Below, piece by piece: positions 10,753-19,492 of a DNA stretch of 64,000 nt (position 1 is the first letter of the stretch; every line of letters starts with the position of its first letter). The notes under the pieces are model-generated. The model ran no database searches, had not been told where the DNA came from, and saw only the letters and a program-made list of their open reading frames with translations. The DNA comes from Brevundimonas sp. (GTDB taxonomy: Bacteria; Pseudomonadota; Alphaproteobacteria; Caulobacterales; Caulobacteraceae), in contig QFQU01000005.1 of the NCBI GenBank assembly GCA_003248965.1, forward strand, positions 186,001-250,000, given 5' to 3'. The position numbers and the translations under genes were made by a program.

Positions 10753-11388
10753 ATGAGGCGATGGATCATCGCGGGCGGTGTCGTCGCCCTGGCGGCCCTC
10801 TCGGGCAGTTGCACGACCATGAGCAAGGACGAATGCCTGGCCGGCGCCTGGGGCGAGAAGGGCTATGCCGACGGGGCGGCAGGCTATCCGATGACGCGTT
10901 TGGACGACCACGCCAAGGCCTGCGCCAAGTTTCAGGTCGCGCCCAATCCGGCCGCCTATGAATCGGCGCGCGAGGATGGATTGCGGACCTATTGCACCCT
11001 GCGGCGCGGCTGGGAGGAAGGACGGTCGGGGAACACCTACTACGGAGTCTGCCGGCCCGAGGAGGAGGCGGCCTTCCTGCCCGCCTATCAGGACGGGCGG
11101 CGGCTGCACGATGTGGAAGAAGCCGTGTCCTCGGCCGAAAGCGCGCTGAACAGCGCCGAGGCCCGCATCGCTGATCGCGAGGACAAGCTGGAGGCCAAGG
11201 AGCGCGAACTGCGCGGCGAAGGTTTGACGGACGAACAGAAGGAACGGGTGCGCGACCGCATCAACGAGGTGCGCGGCGAAATCCGCCAGGCGCATCGCGC
11301 GGCGCGGGAGGCGCGCGACGCCCTGGATCAGGCGGAATGGGACCTGCGCCGGGTGCGGCTGGACCTGACCGGCCGCTATCCGATCTGA
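10753..11388 (+). CDS. DUF2799-like lipoprotein with C-terminal coiled coil
   Basis: 211 residues. An N-terminal signal (WIIAGGVVALAAL) ends in a lipobox-like LSGSC, so the protein is probably lipid-anchored. The middle carries a DUF2799-like pattern: ECLAGAWGEKGYADGAAG, four further Cys residues and GLRTYCTLRRGWEEG. From about residue 120 onward it is a charged helix rich in Glu, Arg and Ala, probably a coiled coil. Function is unknown. The ATG at 10753 has AGGGGAT close upstream. A weak promoter candidate (TTGCGC, 18 bases, GATAGT) lies at 10699-10728. Confidence 0.75.
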   Translation: MRRWIIAGGVVALAALSGSCTTMSKDECLAGAWGEKGYADGAAGYPMTRLDDHAKACAKFQVAPNPAAYESAREDGLRTYCTLRRGWEEGRSGNTYYGVCRPEEEAAFLPAYQDGRRLHDVEEAVSSAESALNSAEARIADREDKLEAKERELRGEGLTDEQKERVRDRINEVRGEIRQAHRAAREARDALDQAEWDLRRVRLDLTGRYPI

Positions 11389-11450
11389 GCGAGGGCCGAT
11401 GTCGGTCCGACAAGCATGACACCCCCAGCAGGCCGCGGTGCGGGCGCGCG

Positions 11451-11471
11451 AAAAAGCCGTTTCCAAACGAC
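11451..11471 (-). terminator. gyrB terminator
   Basis: On the minus strand the stem GTCGTT/AACGGC with loop TGGA (11456-11471) is followed by five T (11451-11455). It lies about 35 bases past the gyrB stop, a classic intrinsic terminator position. Confidence 0.7.
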
Positions 11472-11505
11472 ATTCAGCGGCGAGAGGCCATAGTCCTCGC
11501 GGCCG

Positions 11506-13941
11506 TCAGACGTCGACGGCGGCGTCCAGGGCGTTTTCCTGGATGAACTCGCGGCGGGGTTCGACGACGTCGCCCATCAGCTTGGCGAACAGGTCGTTGG
11601 CGTCTTCCTCGTGTTCGACCGAGACCTGCAGCAGGTTGCGGGCATGAGGGTCCAAGGTGGTTTCCCACAGCTGTTCGGGATTCATCTCGCCCAGACCCTT
11701 GTAGCGCTGGATCGACAGGCCCTTCTTGCCGGCGTCCAGAACCGCGTTCAGCAGGTCCAACGGGCCGCGGATAGCCGCGGTCTTGTCCTTGCGGCGATAG
11801 ACGGCGGGGGCGATGAAAACGCCTTCGAAAGCGACGGCGCGTTCGGCCAGACGGCGGGCGTCCAGCGAGCGGATCAGCGTCTCTTCCAGCACGATGGTCT
11901 CCTGCACCGCACGACGGGTGCGCGAGAAGACGACGGCGCCTTGCGCGCCCGGAACGCCGGACCATTCCCCGTCGCCTTCCTCGGCATAGAGGTTCAGGCG
12001 CTGGGCCGTCTCGGCGACGCTTTGGGCGATGTTGGCGTTGTCGGCGAACAGGCCGGCTAAGGCCGCCTGTTCGATGGCGAAGGCGGGAGCACGCTGGCTA
12101 AGGCGATCGACCCCGGCGCTGAAAGCCTTGGCCTCGCGCACCAGCGACTGCAGGTCCAGACCCATGCGGCGTTCGCCGTTCGACAGGTCCAGTTCGGCCT
12201 CCGACGAGCCTTCCTCGATCAGATAGGCGTCCATCTCGGCCTGATCCTTGAGGTAGCGGCTCTGCTTGCCCTTGGAGACCTTATAGAGCGGCGGCTGGGC
12301 GATATAGACGTGGCCCCGCTCGATCAGCTCGGGCATCTGGCGATAGAAGAAGGTCAGCAGCAGGGTGCGGATGTGGGCGCCGTCGACGTCGGCGTCCGCC
12401 ATCAGGATGATCTTGTGATAGCGCAGCTTGTCGGCGTTGAAGTCGTCGCGCCCGATGCCGGTGCCCAGCGCTAGGATCAGGGTGCCGATCAGGTCCGATG
12501 ACAGCATCCGGTCGAAGCGGGCGCGCTCGACGTTCAGGATCTTGCCGCGCAGGGGCAGGACGGCCTGGTTCTCGCGGTTGCGCGCCTGTTTGGCCGAGCC
12601 GCCTGCGGAATCGCCCTCGACGATGAACAGTTCGGACTTGGCCGGATCACGTTCCTGACAGTCGGCCAGCTTGCCCGGCAGGCTTGAGATTTCCAGCGCC
12701 GACTTGCGCCGCGTCAGGTCGCGCGCCTTGCGGGCGGCCTCGCGCGCCGAGGCGGCTTCGATGATCTTGGCCACGATCATCTTGGCCTCGACCGGGTGTT
12801 CCTCGAACCAGGTGGACAGCCCCTCGCTGCACAGGCTCTCGACCGCCGGCCGCACCTCGGACGAGACCAGCTTGTCCTTGGTCTGGGAACTGAACTTGGG
12901 GTCCGGCACCTTGACCGACAGCACGCAGGTCAGGCCTTCGCGGGCGTCCTCGCCGGTCGGCGCGACCTTCTCCTTCTTGGCCAGGCCCGAGCTTTCGATA
13001 TAGCCCCCCATCACGCGGGTCAGGCTGGCGCGGAAGGCCGACAGGTGGGTGCCTCCATCCCGCTGCGGGATGTTGTTGGTGAAGCACAGCATGGTCTCAT
13101 GGTAGCTGTCGTTCCACCACAGGGCCAGGTCCAGCTCGATCCCGTCCTTCTTGCCGCGAATGACGATGACGTCCTTCAGCAGGGGCTGTTTGGACTTGTC
13201 CAGGTGACGCACGAAGGCTTCGACCCCGCCCTCGTAATGCAGGGTCACGTCGATGGGTTCGGCGTGGCGCATATCGGCCAGGCGGATGACGACGCCGGAG
13301 TTCAGGAAGGCCAGCTCCCTGAGGCGGTGCTCCAGCGTCTTGAAGTCGAAATCGATGTGGCTGAAGGTCGTGATCGACGGGAAGAAGGTGACTTCCGTGC
13401 CGCTCTGGGGCTGACCGGCCTTGTCGCCGGTGGTGCGGGTGGGGGCTGTGCCCGTGACTTCCAGCGACTTGACCGTGTCGCCGCGCTCGAAGCGCATCTC
13501 GTGCTGTTTGCCGTCGCGATAGATCTTCAGCTGAAGCCAGTCGGACAGGGCGTTCACCACCGACACGCCCACGCCGTGCAGACCGCCGGACACCTTGTAG
13601 GAGTTCTGGTCGAACTTACCGCCCGCGTGCAACTGGGTCATGATGACCTCGGCCGCCGACACGCCTTCCTCGGCGTGAATGTCGGTCGGGATGCCGCGCC
13701 CGTTGTCGGTCACTGTGACCGAGCCGTCGGCGTTCAGAATGACCTGGACCAGATCGGCGTGACCGGCCAGGGCCTCGTCGATGGCGTTGTCCACCACCTC
13801 ATAGACCATGTGGTGCAGGCCCGAACCGTCGTCGGTGTCGCCGATATACATGCCGGGGCGTTTGCGCACGGCGTCCAGGCCTTTGAGAACCTTGATGGAA
13901 TCGGCGCCGTATTCAGGCTGGTCGGCAATCGGATCGGTCAT
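11506..13941 (-). CDS. gyrB: DNA gyrase subunit B
   Basis: An 811-residue ATPase subunit of gyrase, which supercoils DNA with GyrA. It has the GHKL ATP site (VYEVVDNAIDEA), the GGLHGVG loop, the transducer region, the Toprim domain (FIVEGDSAGGSAKQ, ILMADADVDGAHI) and the C-terminal QRYKGLGEMNPEQLWETT. The extra block of about 170 residues between Toprim and this tail is normal for Gram-negative GyrB. I set the start at ATG 13941 (MTDPIADQ); its Shine-Dalgarno sequence is weak. The gene is downstream of recF on the same strand but separated by about 155 bases. Confidence 0.97.
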   Translation of the reverse strand: MTDPIADQPEYGADSIKVLKGLDAVRKRPGMYIGDTDDGSGLHHMVYEVVDNAIDEALAGHADLVQVILNADGSVTVTDNGRGIPTDIHAEEGVSAAEVIMTQLHAGGKFDQNSYKVSGGLHGVGVSVVNALSDWLQLKIYRDGKQHEMRFERGDTVKSLEVTGTAPTRTTGDKAGQPQSGTEVTFFPSITTFSHIDFDFKTLEHRLRELAFLNSGVVIRLADMRHAEPIDVTLHYEGGVEAFVRHLDKSKQPLLKDVIVIRGKKDGIELDLALWWNDSYHETMLCFTNNIPQRDGGTHLSAFRASLTRVMGGYIESSGLAKKEKVAPTGEDAREGLTCVLSVKVPDPKFSSQTKDKLVSSEVRPAVESLCSEGLSTWFEEHPVEAKMIVAKIIEAASAREAARKARDLTRRKSALEISSLPGKLADCQERDPAKSELFIVEGDSAGGSAKQARNRENQAVLPLRGKILNVERARFDRMLSSDLIGTLILALGTGIGRDDFNADKLRYHKIILMADADVDGAHIRTLLLTFFYRQMPELIERGHVYIAQPPLYKVSKGKQSRYLKDQAEMDAYLIEEGSSEAELDLSNGERRMGLDLQSLVREAKAFSAGVDRLSQRAPAFAIEQAALAGLFADNANIAQSVAETAQRLNLYAEEGDGEWSGVPGAQGAVVFSRTRRAVQETIVLEETLIRSLDARRLAERAVAFEGVFIAPAVYRRKDKTAAIRGPLDLLNAVLDAGKKGLSIQRYKGLGEMNPEQLWETTLDPHARNLLQVSVEHEEDANDLFAKLMGDVVEPRREFIQENALDAAVDV

Positions 13942-14057
13942 GAAGTCATTGGCTCTGAAGTCCCGACCGGGACAGGGATGGAGCGCCGCGAACAACGCTC
14001 GAATCGACGGCGGGATCGCACCGCGCCGAAGTCCGCAACATATAGGAAATTCCGGCG

Positions 14058-14080
14058 AAAAAGCGAGACCTGACCGTCTC
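14058..14080 (-). terminator. weak hairpin with T run downstream of recF
   Basis: On the minus strand GAGAC and GTCTC pair around a six-base loop (14065-14080), and a run of five T follows at 14058-14062. The stem is only five base pairs, so it may attenuate rather than end recF transcription. A TATATG -10 candidate for gyrB lies just beyond it, near 14038-14043. Confidence 0.4.
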
Positions 14081-14097
14081 TCCGAGGCGTCTGTCGG

Positions 14098-15231
14098 CTA
14101 GTCCGTCTCCAGCGCCCCGCCCGCGACGCGCACGAACTGGGCGCGGCCCTCCAGACCGGCGAACAGACCGCGTTCAGTGCCGGTCATGAAGGCCTGCAGA
14201 TCAAGGGCGGCAATCTCGTCGAAAAGGGCGTCGCGACGGCGTTCATCCAGATGCGCCGGGGCCTCGTCCAGCAGCAGGACGGGCCGCGCCGACCCGGCGA
14301 CGGCGGGGTCAGACAGGCGCGCGATCTGGGCCAGGATCAGGTTCAGCACCAACGCCTTCTGCTCGCCCGACGACCCTTCCGCCGCCGGGCGGTTCTTCTC
14401 GCGGTGCAGGGCGGTCAGGTCGGTGCGGTGCGGCCCGAACAGGGAGCGACCGGCGGCGCCGTCACGGGCGCGGGCGCGGGCCAGACCCTCGCGGATCGCG
14501 GCGGCGATCTCATCCTCCTCGGCGCCCGCCTCGGCCATCTGCTCGGCGGCCCCGTCCAGCCCCAGGTCCGCCTGCGGGAAAGGCCGGTCGCCACGGGCGT
14601 CGATGGCGGCCTGCAGGGCGTGCAGCGCCGCGACACGGGCCATCGCCGCACGGGCCCCCGCCTCGCCCAGACGCGCCTCCAGCGCATCCAGCCAGACCGG
14701 ATCGGCCTCCCGGCCGTCGGCGGCGTCGTTCAGCAGGCGCAGCCGCTCACGCAGGGCCTTGTCATAGGCCGATATGCTGGCGGCGTGATCGGGATCGGCG
14801 GCGAAGACCAGCCGGTCGAAGAACTTCAACCGCTCGGCGCGCGCGTCCGAGAACAGCCGGTCCTGTTCCGGCGTGGCCCAGACGGGACGCAGATAGTCGA
14901 GCAGCCGTCCCGGCTGAGCCGTCTCGCCGTCGATCCGCACGATGCGCCGCGCCGCGCCCGCCGCCTGGACCCCTGTGCCCAGCCGCGTCTCGTCGTCCAG
15001 TTCGACCATGACGGCCCAGGCGCGCCCGGTCGCCTCGCCCGGCTCGCGCCGCCCCATCTCGGCGGCCGTCGCGCCCCGCAGCCCCTTGCCGGGGGTCAGC
15101 AGGCTGATCGCCTCCAAAAGATTGGTCTTTCCCGCCCCATTTGGCCCATGCAGCACCACGGGTCCGGAGGTTATCTCCAGCCGCGCACCCCCATAGGAGC
15201 GGAAGTCTGTGAGGGTGAGGGAGCGGATCAA
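14098..15231 (-). CDS. recF: DNA replication and repair protein RecF
   Basis: A 377-residue SMC-like ATPase that loads RecA at gaps through RecOR. The Walker A loop is HGPNGAGKTNLLEAI, the N-terminus LTLTDFRSYGGARLEI is typical, and the C-terminal ABC part has EGSSGEQKALVLNLILAQ and LLLDEAPAHLDERRR. The start is uncertain: TTG 15231 gives a family-length protein and lies ten bases after the stop of the upstream gene, while ATG 15294 would overlap that gene by about 50 bases. Confidence 0.92.
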   Translation of the reverse strand: MIRSLTLTDFRSYGGARLEITSGPVVLHGPNGAGKTNLLEAISLLTPGKGLRGATAAEMGRREPGEATGRAWAVMVELDDETRLGTGVQAAGAARRIVRIDGETAQPGRLLDYLRPVWATPEQDRLFSDARAERLKFFDRLVFAADPDHAASISAYDKALRERLRLLNDAADGREADPVWLDALEARLGEAGARAAMARVAALHALQAAIDARGDRPFPQADLGLDGAAEQMAEAGAEEDEIAAAIREGLARARARDGAAGRSLFGPHRTDLTALHREKNRPAAEGSSGEQKALVLNLILAQIARLSDPAVAGSARPVLLLDEAPAHLDERRRDALFDEIAALDLQAFMTGTERGLFAGLEGRAQFVRVAGGALETD

Positions 15232-15241
15232 ATCTATCCGC

Positions 15242-16369
15242 TCAGCAGACGCCGTGCCGACGGAGCCACTCGTCAAAGGTAGCGCGAAGGTCATGCACCG
15301 AACCCTGCCAGCCCATGCCCACCGAAGCATCCAGATCAAGGCTCGGCTTGTCCCAGGCACCTACGGTGGCGACGCCGGGCCGGTAACGCCAACCTACGTG
15401 TTCACGATGATTGTTCGGGTCATAGGATATGCCGAAGGCTTCGACGTCTTGCCAGCGTGTGAAGCGGACTCCCGCTTCGTCCTTGATCGTGAAGCCTGCT
15501 GGGGTCAGCACGATAGTCGGCTTCAGAAAAAAGCGGAGTGTCAGAAGGTGGGCGACATATCCGAGCCAAAGAGCCATCGCGACATACATCAGTGCGATGA
15601 GCCAGAACGACCAATCGCTTGCAAGTCTCGTCCATACCGTCAGCCCTTGGCCGCTTGGAGCTGCCATGGCCGTAATCCAGATCGGCAGGGCGAACAGTGC
15701 CAAAAAGCAGCACCAGATCAATAGTAGCGGCCCAAGCGCTTTTCGTGTGTCCGCGCGCACCGTCAAAGACATCGGAAGGTGTGTTCCGTCCTGACCGCCT
15801 TCAGGATGCGCAGCGCTTATCTCTTCTTGAAAGACTAGGGGGGCGGAATGACGCGATCTCCAATCTTCCAGCGTTGCACAAACGGCGTCTGGCCCACCTT
15901 GCCAGCCGAGGCCGAAATCGCCATCCAGTGTCGTCGCCGCCGAACTCTTTATGCTTTTTTCGCCACGGAAATCGTTACTGTAGTCCCATCCGACCACACC
16001 CTCTTGGCCCACCGCGGGCGTTTCGACGCGGAACTTCCTCACCCGTTCCCAGAAAAGGAAATGCGTGCGACCGTTGATCCGAAAGCGGACGCCGCGATGA
16101 CCGGGGGCGATATAATCTCCCCATAACAGCGACCGTATCGCTTCGCCGCATAGGGCGAGCATCACCAAACCTGGTGCAACGATTATGACCGCGTCGGTAA
16201 TGGAACTCGTGAAGGAGCGAAGAAAATCTTCGCGACCCTCAAGGCTAGATAACCAAGCGTAAATGCCGACGTAGGCGCTAAGACCCAAGAACGAGATCAC
16301 GAGTGGAGTCCAAACTCTCCACCTCGCTTTTTTGATCACCGTTCCGCCATTCTCATGGCTATCAGACAC
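15242..16369 (-). CDS. unknown membrane protein with an internal duplication, inside the dnaN-recF cluster
   Basis: 375 residues, not recognised. Two membrane pairs (about 21-41 and 59-78, then 212-235 and 255-279) are each followed by a soluble domain. The two soluble domains look like copies: VGWDYSND at 126-133 matches VGWRYRPG at 325-332; LDGDFGLGWQGG at 148-159 matches LDLDASVGMGWQG at 345-357; TLEDWRSRH matches TFDEWLRRH. A PH-like fold is possible but not shown. The start is GTG 16369, overlapping the dnaN stop by eight bases, which implies translational coupling. Codon use is less GC-biased than dnaN or recF, so it may be a later insertion. Confidence 0.7.
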   Translation of the reverse strand: MSDSHENGGTVIKKARWRVWTPLVISFLGLSAYVGIYAWLSSLEGREDFLRSFTSSITDAVIIVAPGLVMLALCGEAIRSLLWGDYIAPGHRGVRFRINGRTHFLFWERVRKFRVETPAVGQEGVVGWDYSNDFRGEKSIKSSAATTLDGDFGLGWQGGPDAVCATLEDWRSRHSAPLVFQEEISAAHPEGGQDGTHLPMSLTVRADTRKALGPLLLIWCCFLALFALPIWITAMAAPSGQGLTVWTRLASDWSFWLIALMYVAMALWLGYVAHLLTLRFFLKPTIVLTPAGFTIKDEAGVRFTRWQDVEAFGISYDPNNHREHVGWRYRPGVATVGAWDKPSLDLDASVGMGWQGSVHDLRATFDEWLRRHGVC

Positions 16370-17480
16370 GCAACGGCATCAGCACATATTGCACGCCCGG
16401 ATCGCCCGGATCGAGCACCAGGGTCGGGGAGGCCGGGTCGGCGAAGCGGAAGGCGGCGTTTTCGCCGGTGATCTGGCCGGCGACGTCCAGCAGATAGCGG
16501 GCGTTGAAGCCGATCTCGAACGGTTCGTCGGAATAGCCGATCTCGACCTCTTCCTCGGCCTGTCCGGCTTCCATGTTGCGGACGGTCAGTTTCACCCGGT
16601 CGTTGTCGAAGGCCAGTTTCACCGAACGGCTCTTCTCGGCCGAGATGGTGGCGACACGGTCGACGGCCTTGGCGAACAGGGCGTTGTCGATGTCGGCCTG
16701 TTTGTCGTTGCCGCGCGGGATGACGCGCAGATAGTCGGGGAAGGCGCCGTCGATGACCTTGGAGGTCAGGGACGCCTCGCCCATCTGGAAGCGAATCTTC
16801 TGGGCCGAGACCTGGACCTCGACCGGGCCGCTGGCGTCGTCCAGCAGACGACGGACCTGATCAACCGTCTTGCGCGGCACGATCACGCCGGGACCGCCCG
16901 CAGCCCCTTCCGGCGCCGGGGTTTCGGCCAGAGCCAGGCGGTGGCCGTCGGTGGCGACGGCGCGCAGCAGGGGAATGCCCTGTTCGGCGACCGTGTGCAG
17001 ATAGAGGCCGTTCAGATAGTAGCGGGTTTCCTCCGTCGAGACGGCGAACCGGGTCTTGTCGATCAGGCGAGCCAGATCCTCCTTGGGCAGGACATAGGCG
17101 GCCCCGGCGCTGTCGGTGGACATGACGGGGAAGTCGCCCGCCGGCAGGACCGGCAGGTTGAAGCGCGACCGGCCGGCCGAGACGACCAGACGCGGATCGT
17201 CGCCCGAATAGAGTAGCGAGACCTCGGCGCCTTCCGGCAGCTTCCTGACGATCTCGTACAGGGTGTGGGCGGGGGCGGTGATCTGGCCCTCGACCTGAAC
17301 CTGGGCCTCGGCCTCGTCCACCATCTCCATGTCCAGATCGGTGGCGGCGAAGGCCAGGCGGTCGCGGCCTGCGCTCAGCAGGACGTTGGACAGGATGGGA
17401 ATGGTGTTTCGACGTTCGACGACGCTCTGCACATGGCCCAGGGCCTTCAGAAGCGCGGATCGTTCGATGGTCAGTTGCAT
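16362..17480 (-). CDS. dnaN: DNA polymerase III beta sliding clamp
   Basis: 372 residues forming the homodimeric ring that tethers polymerase III. It has three similar domains, an N-terminus MQLTIERSALLKALGHVQSVVERRNTIPIL, abbreviated here as MQLTIERSALLKALGHVQ, and the C-terminal MPLRV that usually ends bacterial clamps (family end MPMRL). Length is normal. It lies about 150 bases downstream of dnaA on the same strand; its Shine-Dalgarno sequence is weak (GAGA). Confidence 0.96.
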   Translation of the reverse strand: MQLTIERSALLKALGHVQSVVERRNTIPILSNVLLSAGRDRLAFAATDLDMEMVDEAEAQVQVEGQITAPAHTLYEIVRKLPEGAEVSLLYSGDDPRLVVSAGRSRFNLPVLPAGDFPVMSTDSAGAAYVLPKEDLARLIDKTRFAVSTEETRYYLNGLYLHTVAEQGIPLLRAVATDGHRLALAETPAPEGAAGGPGVIVPRKTVDQVRRLLDDASGPVEVQVSAQKIRFQMGEASLTSKVIDGAFPDYLRVIPRGNDKQADIDNALFAKAVDRVATISAEKSRSVKLAFDNDRVKLTVRNMEAGQAEEEVEIGYSDEPFEIGFNARYLLDVAGQITGENAAFRFADPASPTLVLDPGDPGVQYVLMPLRV

Positions 17481-17604
17481 GTGTCTCGCCCGGCTGCGGC
17501 GACTCCCCAGAGAGGCCGCGATAGAGGGTCTAGGACACTAACGGATCAGGCGGCGAGAGCAAGGAAGGCCGCCAAAGCCGTTCACAGTTTTCTCCTTCCC
17601 CGCT

Positions 17605-17614
17605 GGGGGGGGGG
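17605..17614. repeat. ten-base G tract between dnaA and dnaN
   Basis: An uninterrupted run of ten G on the + strand lies just after the dnaA stop, following CCCCGCT. On the transcribed minus strand this is C10-AGCGGGG, which can fold into a CCCC/GGGG hairpin. The run may vary in length by slippage. Confidence 0.7.
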
Positions 17615-17627
17615 AGCATCGTGCGTT

Positions 17628-19055
17628 TTAGCCCCGCAGCTTGCGCGTCAGGGCCTCGACGTCGCGAGCGATCTGATCGTCCTGCGGCATCAACTCCTCG
17701 ATCTTGCGCACGCCGTGCAGGACGGTGGTGTGATCGCGCCCGCCGAAGCGACGGCCGATGTCGGGATACGACCGGGTCGTGTGCTGCTTGCACAGATACA
17801 TGGCGATCTGGCGCGGACGGGCCACCGAACGGGTGCGGCGTTCCGACAGCAGATCGGCCTGTTTCAGGTTGAAGTGGTCGGCGACCGTCTTCTGGATTTC
17901 GTCGACCGTGATGCGGCGCTCGGGCCCGCCGCGCAGGGCGGCGCCCAACAGGACCGAAGCCTCGTCCACCGACACCGATGACAGGCGCGCGCCGGCGGCG
18001 GCGGCCAGGGTGTTCACGGCGCCCTCCAGTTCGCGCATCGAGCCGGGGGTGCGGTCCACCAGCTGGGCCAAGACCTCGGGCGCGGCCTCGCCCTGGACGA
18101 CGCCGAGGGCCGAGAGGGCCTTCAAGCGATTGCGGGCCACGGCGATCTTCAGCTCGCGGTCGCCCGCCTCGACCGGGCAGGTCAGGCCGGCGGCCAGATG
18201 GCTGCGCAGGCGCGGCTCGACCTCGGTCAGGGCCATGGGCGCGCGGTCGGCCGAGAAGACGATGCGTTTGCCGTCCTCGATCAGGGCGGTCAGGGTCGAC
18301 AGCAGTTCTTCCTGGGTCGATGTCTTGCCGCCCACGAACTGGACGTCGTCCAGCAGCAGCATGTCGGCCGAGCGCAGGCTCTCCTTGAAGGCGGCGGTCG
18401 AGCGGTCCTGCATCGCCTTGACGAAGGTCGACAGGAAGCGCTCGGCGGTCAGATAGACGACCTTGGCCTCGGGCCGCAGGCGCTGGGCCTCCCAGGCGAT
18501 GGCGTTCAGCAGGTGGGTCTTGCCGTAGCCATAGGGGCCGCAGAAGAAGACGGGGTTGAAGTGACCGTCGGCCCAGCTGGCGACCTGTTTGGCGATGGCC
18601 AGGGCGAAGGCGTTGCCCTGACCCTCGACGAAGCTGTCGAACGTCAGGCGATCCTGAAGACCGGCGGCGCGCACGGCGCGGGCGCCGTCGGCGATGGGGG
18701 GCACGGTCGGGGTCGACAGATGAGCGGAAGCGGACAGGGCGGCCAGACGCGGGCCGGCGTCCACCACATTGCCGCCCACGGCGGTCGCCGGCGGGACCGA
18801 GCCGACCTCGGCGCGGCAACGCACGTCCAGGCGACGGTTCAGTCCGTCCAGGCCGAGCCACAGCTCGTTCATGCGACGCAGGGCGTTCTTGCGCACCCAG
18901 TCGCGGGCGTAGGCGGTGGGCGTGACCAGGATCAGATGACCGGCGCTGTCCACGCGCACGGCCGAAGGGGCGATGTAGGACGAGAAGGGGCCGTCGCCGA
19001 TCTCGGCGCGCAGGCGCACCGAAGCCTCGTTCCAGATGCGGTCCGGATCCGTCAT
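17628..19055 (-). CDS. dnaA: chromosomal replication initiator DnaA
   Basis: 475 residues from the chosen ATG. Domain I starts at once (DRIWNEASVRLRAEIG), the AAA+ domain has Walker A GPYGYGKTHLL and Walker B MLLLDDVQFV, and domain IV carries the DnaA signature DIGRRFGGRDHTTVLHG for binding DnaA boxes. Frame starts at 19103 and 19082 would add 16 or 9 residues ahead of domain I; ATG 19055 has GAGCGGA seven bases upstream and best fits the family N-terminus. The gene is followed by dnaN. A hairpin and GANTC sites lie upstream. Confidence 0.95.
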   Translation of the reverse strand: MTDPDRIWNEASVRLRAEIGDGPFSSYIAPSAVRVDSAGHLILVTPTAYARDWVRKNALRRMNELWLGLDGLNRRLDVRCRAEVGSVPPATAVGGNVVDAGPRLAALSASAHLSTPTVPPIADGARAVRAAGLQDRLTFDSFVEGQGNAFALAIAKQVASWADGHFNPVFFCGPYGYGKTHLLNAIAWEAQRLRPEAKVVYLTAERFLSTFVKAMQDRSTAAFKESLRSADMLLLDDVQFVGGKTSTQEELLSTLTALIEDGKRIVFSADRAPMALTEVEPRLRSHLAAGLTCPVEAGDRELKIAVARNRLKALSALGVVQGEAAPEVLAQLVDRTPGSMRELEGAVNTLAAAAGARLSSVSVDEASVLLGAALRGGPERRITVDEIQKTVADHFNLKQADLLSERRTRSVARPRQIAMYLCKQHTTRSYPDIGRRFGGRDHTTVLHGVRKIEELMPQDDQIARDVEALTRKLRG

Positions 19056-19179
19056 GTTCGATCCGCTCGTCGCACCCGCCATAGCCGTTACGCCCCCTAC
19101 CATCGATCAGCCGCCCGCTAACAAGAACCCATCCAGCCCAACGCCCCTCCGAGATGCTTCAGGGACGACTTCTCCTGCG

Positions 19180-19200
19180 CCGAAAAGCGAGGCTTTTCGG
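19180..19200 (-). promoter_or_regulatory. perfect hairpin in the dnaA leader
   Basis: CCGAAAAGC (19180-19188) and GCTTTTCGG (19192-19200) pair perfectly around a three-base loop, about 125 bases before the dnaA start. No T run follows in the dnaA direction. It would be transcribed as part of the dnaA 5' leader, so an effect on translation or mRNA stability is possible. Confidence 0.6.
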
Positions 19201-19300
19201 ACGGGGTCGAATTCCTGAACAGACATCTCCCGCCGGCACGACACTATAAGGGTCCCGCGCCGCCTTCATCCGTGTGGGGATGGAAGTGCGTTAGAGGCCA

Positions 19301-19329
19301 AAACTTACGCTGCGAGCCGGGCGGGTCAA
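19301..19329 (-). promoter_or_regulatory. candidate dnaA promoter
   Basis: On the minus strand TTGACC (19324-19329) is followed after 17 bases by a poor -10 AAGTTT (19301-19306). An alternative -10 TATAGT lies at 19243-19248 without a good -35. Which one is used cannot be decided from sequence. Confidence 0.35.
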
Positions 19330-19333
19330 CGCT

Positions 19334-19370
19334 GATTCGTTGGTCGATTCGCAGTTAAATTGTTTGACTC
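19334..19370. promoter_or_regulatory. cluster of three GANTC (CcrM-type) sites upstream of dnaA
   Basis: GATTC at 19334-19338, GATTC at 19346-19350 and GACTC at 19366-19370 lie within 37 bases, just upstream of the TTGACC element. GANTC is the target of the cell-cycle methyltransferase CcrM, whose methylation state affects dnaA transcription in Caulobacter. Confidence 0.6.
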
Positions 19371-19460
19371 CGGCAAACGCCAATTCTGCTTGGGAAAATC
19401 CGCGTTCGACGGTCGAAATTTTGCGGCCGAACCGGATTGGAAGTTAACGGCCGAACGCGA

Positions 19461-19492
19461 AACGGCGAGGAAGCTGATGCTTCCTCGCCGTT
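19461..19492 (-). terminator. long hairpin downstream of rpsT
   Basis: A perfect 14-bp stem (19461-19474 with 19479-19492, AACGGCGAGGAAGC and its complement) with a four-base loop lies about 70 bases past the rpsT stop. No strong T run follows, so it may stabilise the 3' end or terminate weakly. Confidence 0.65.
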
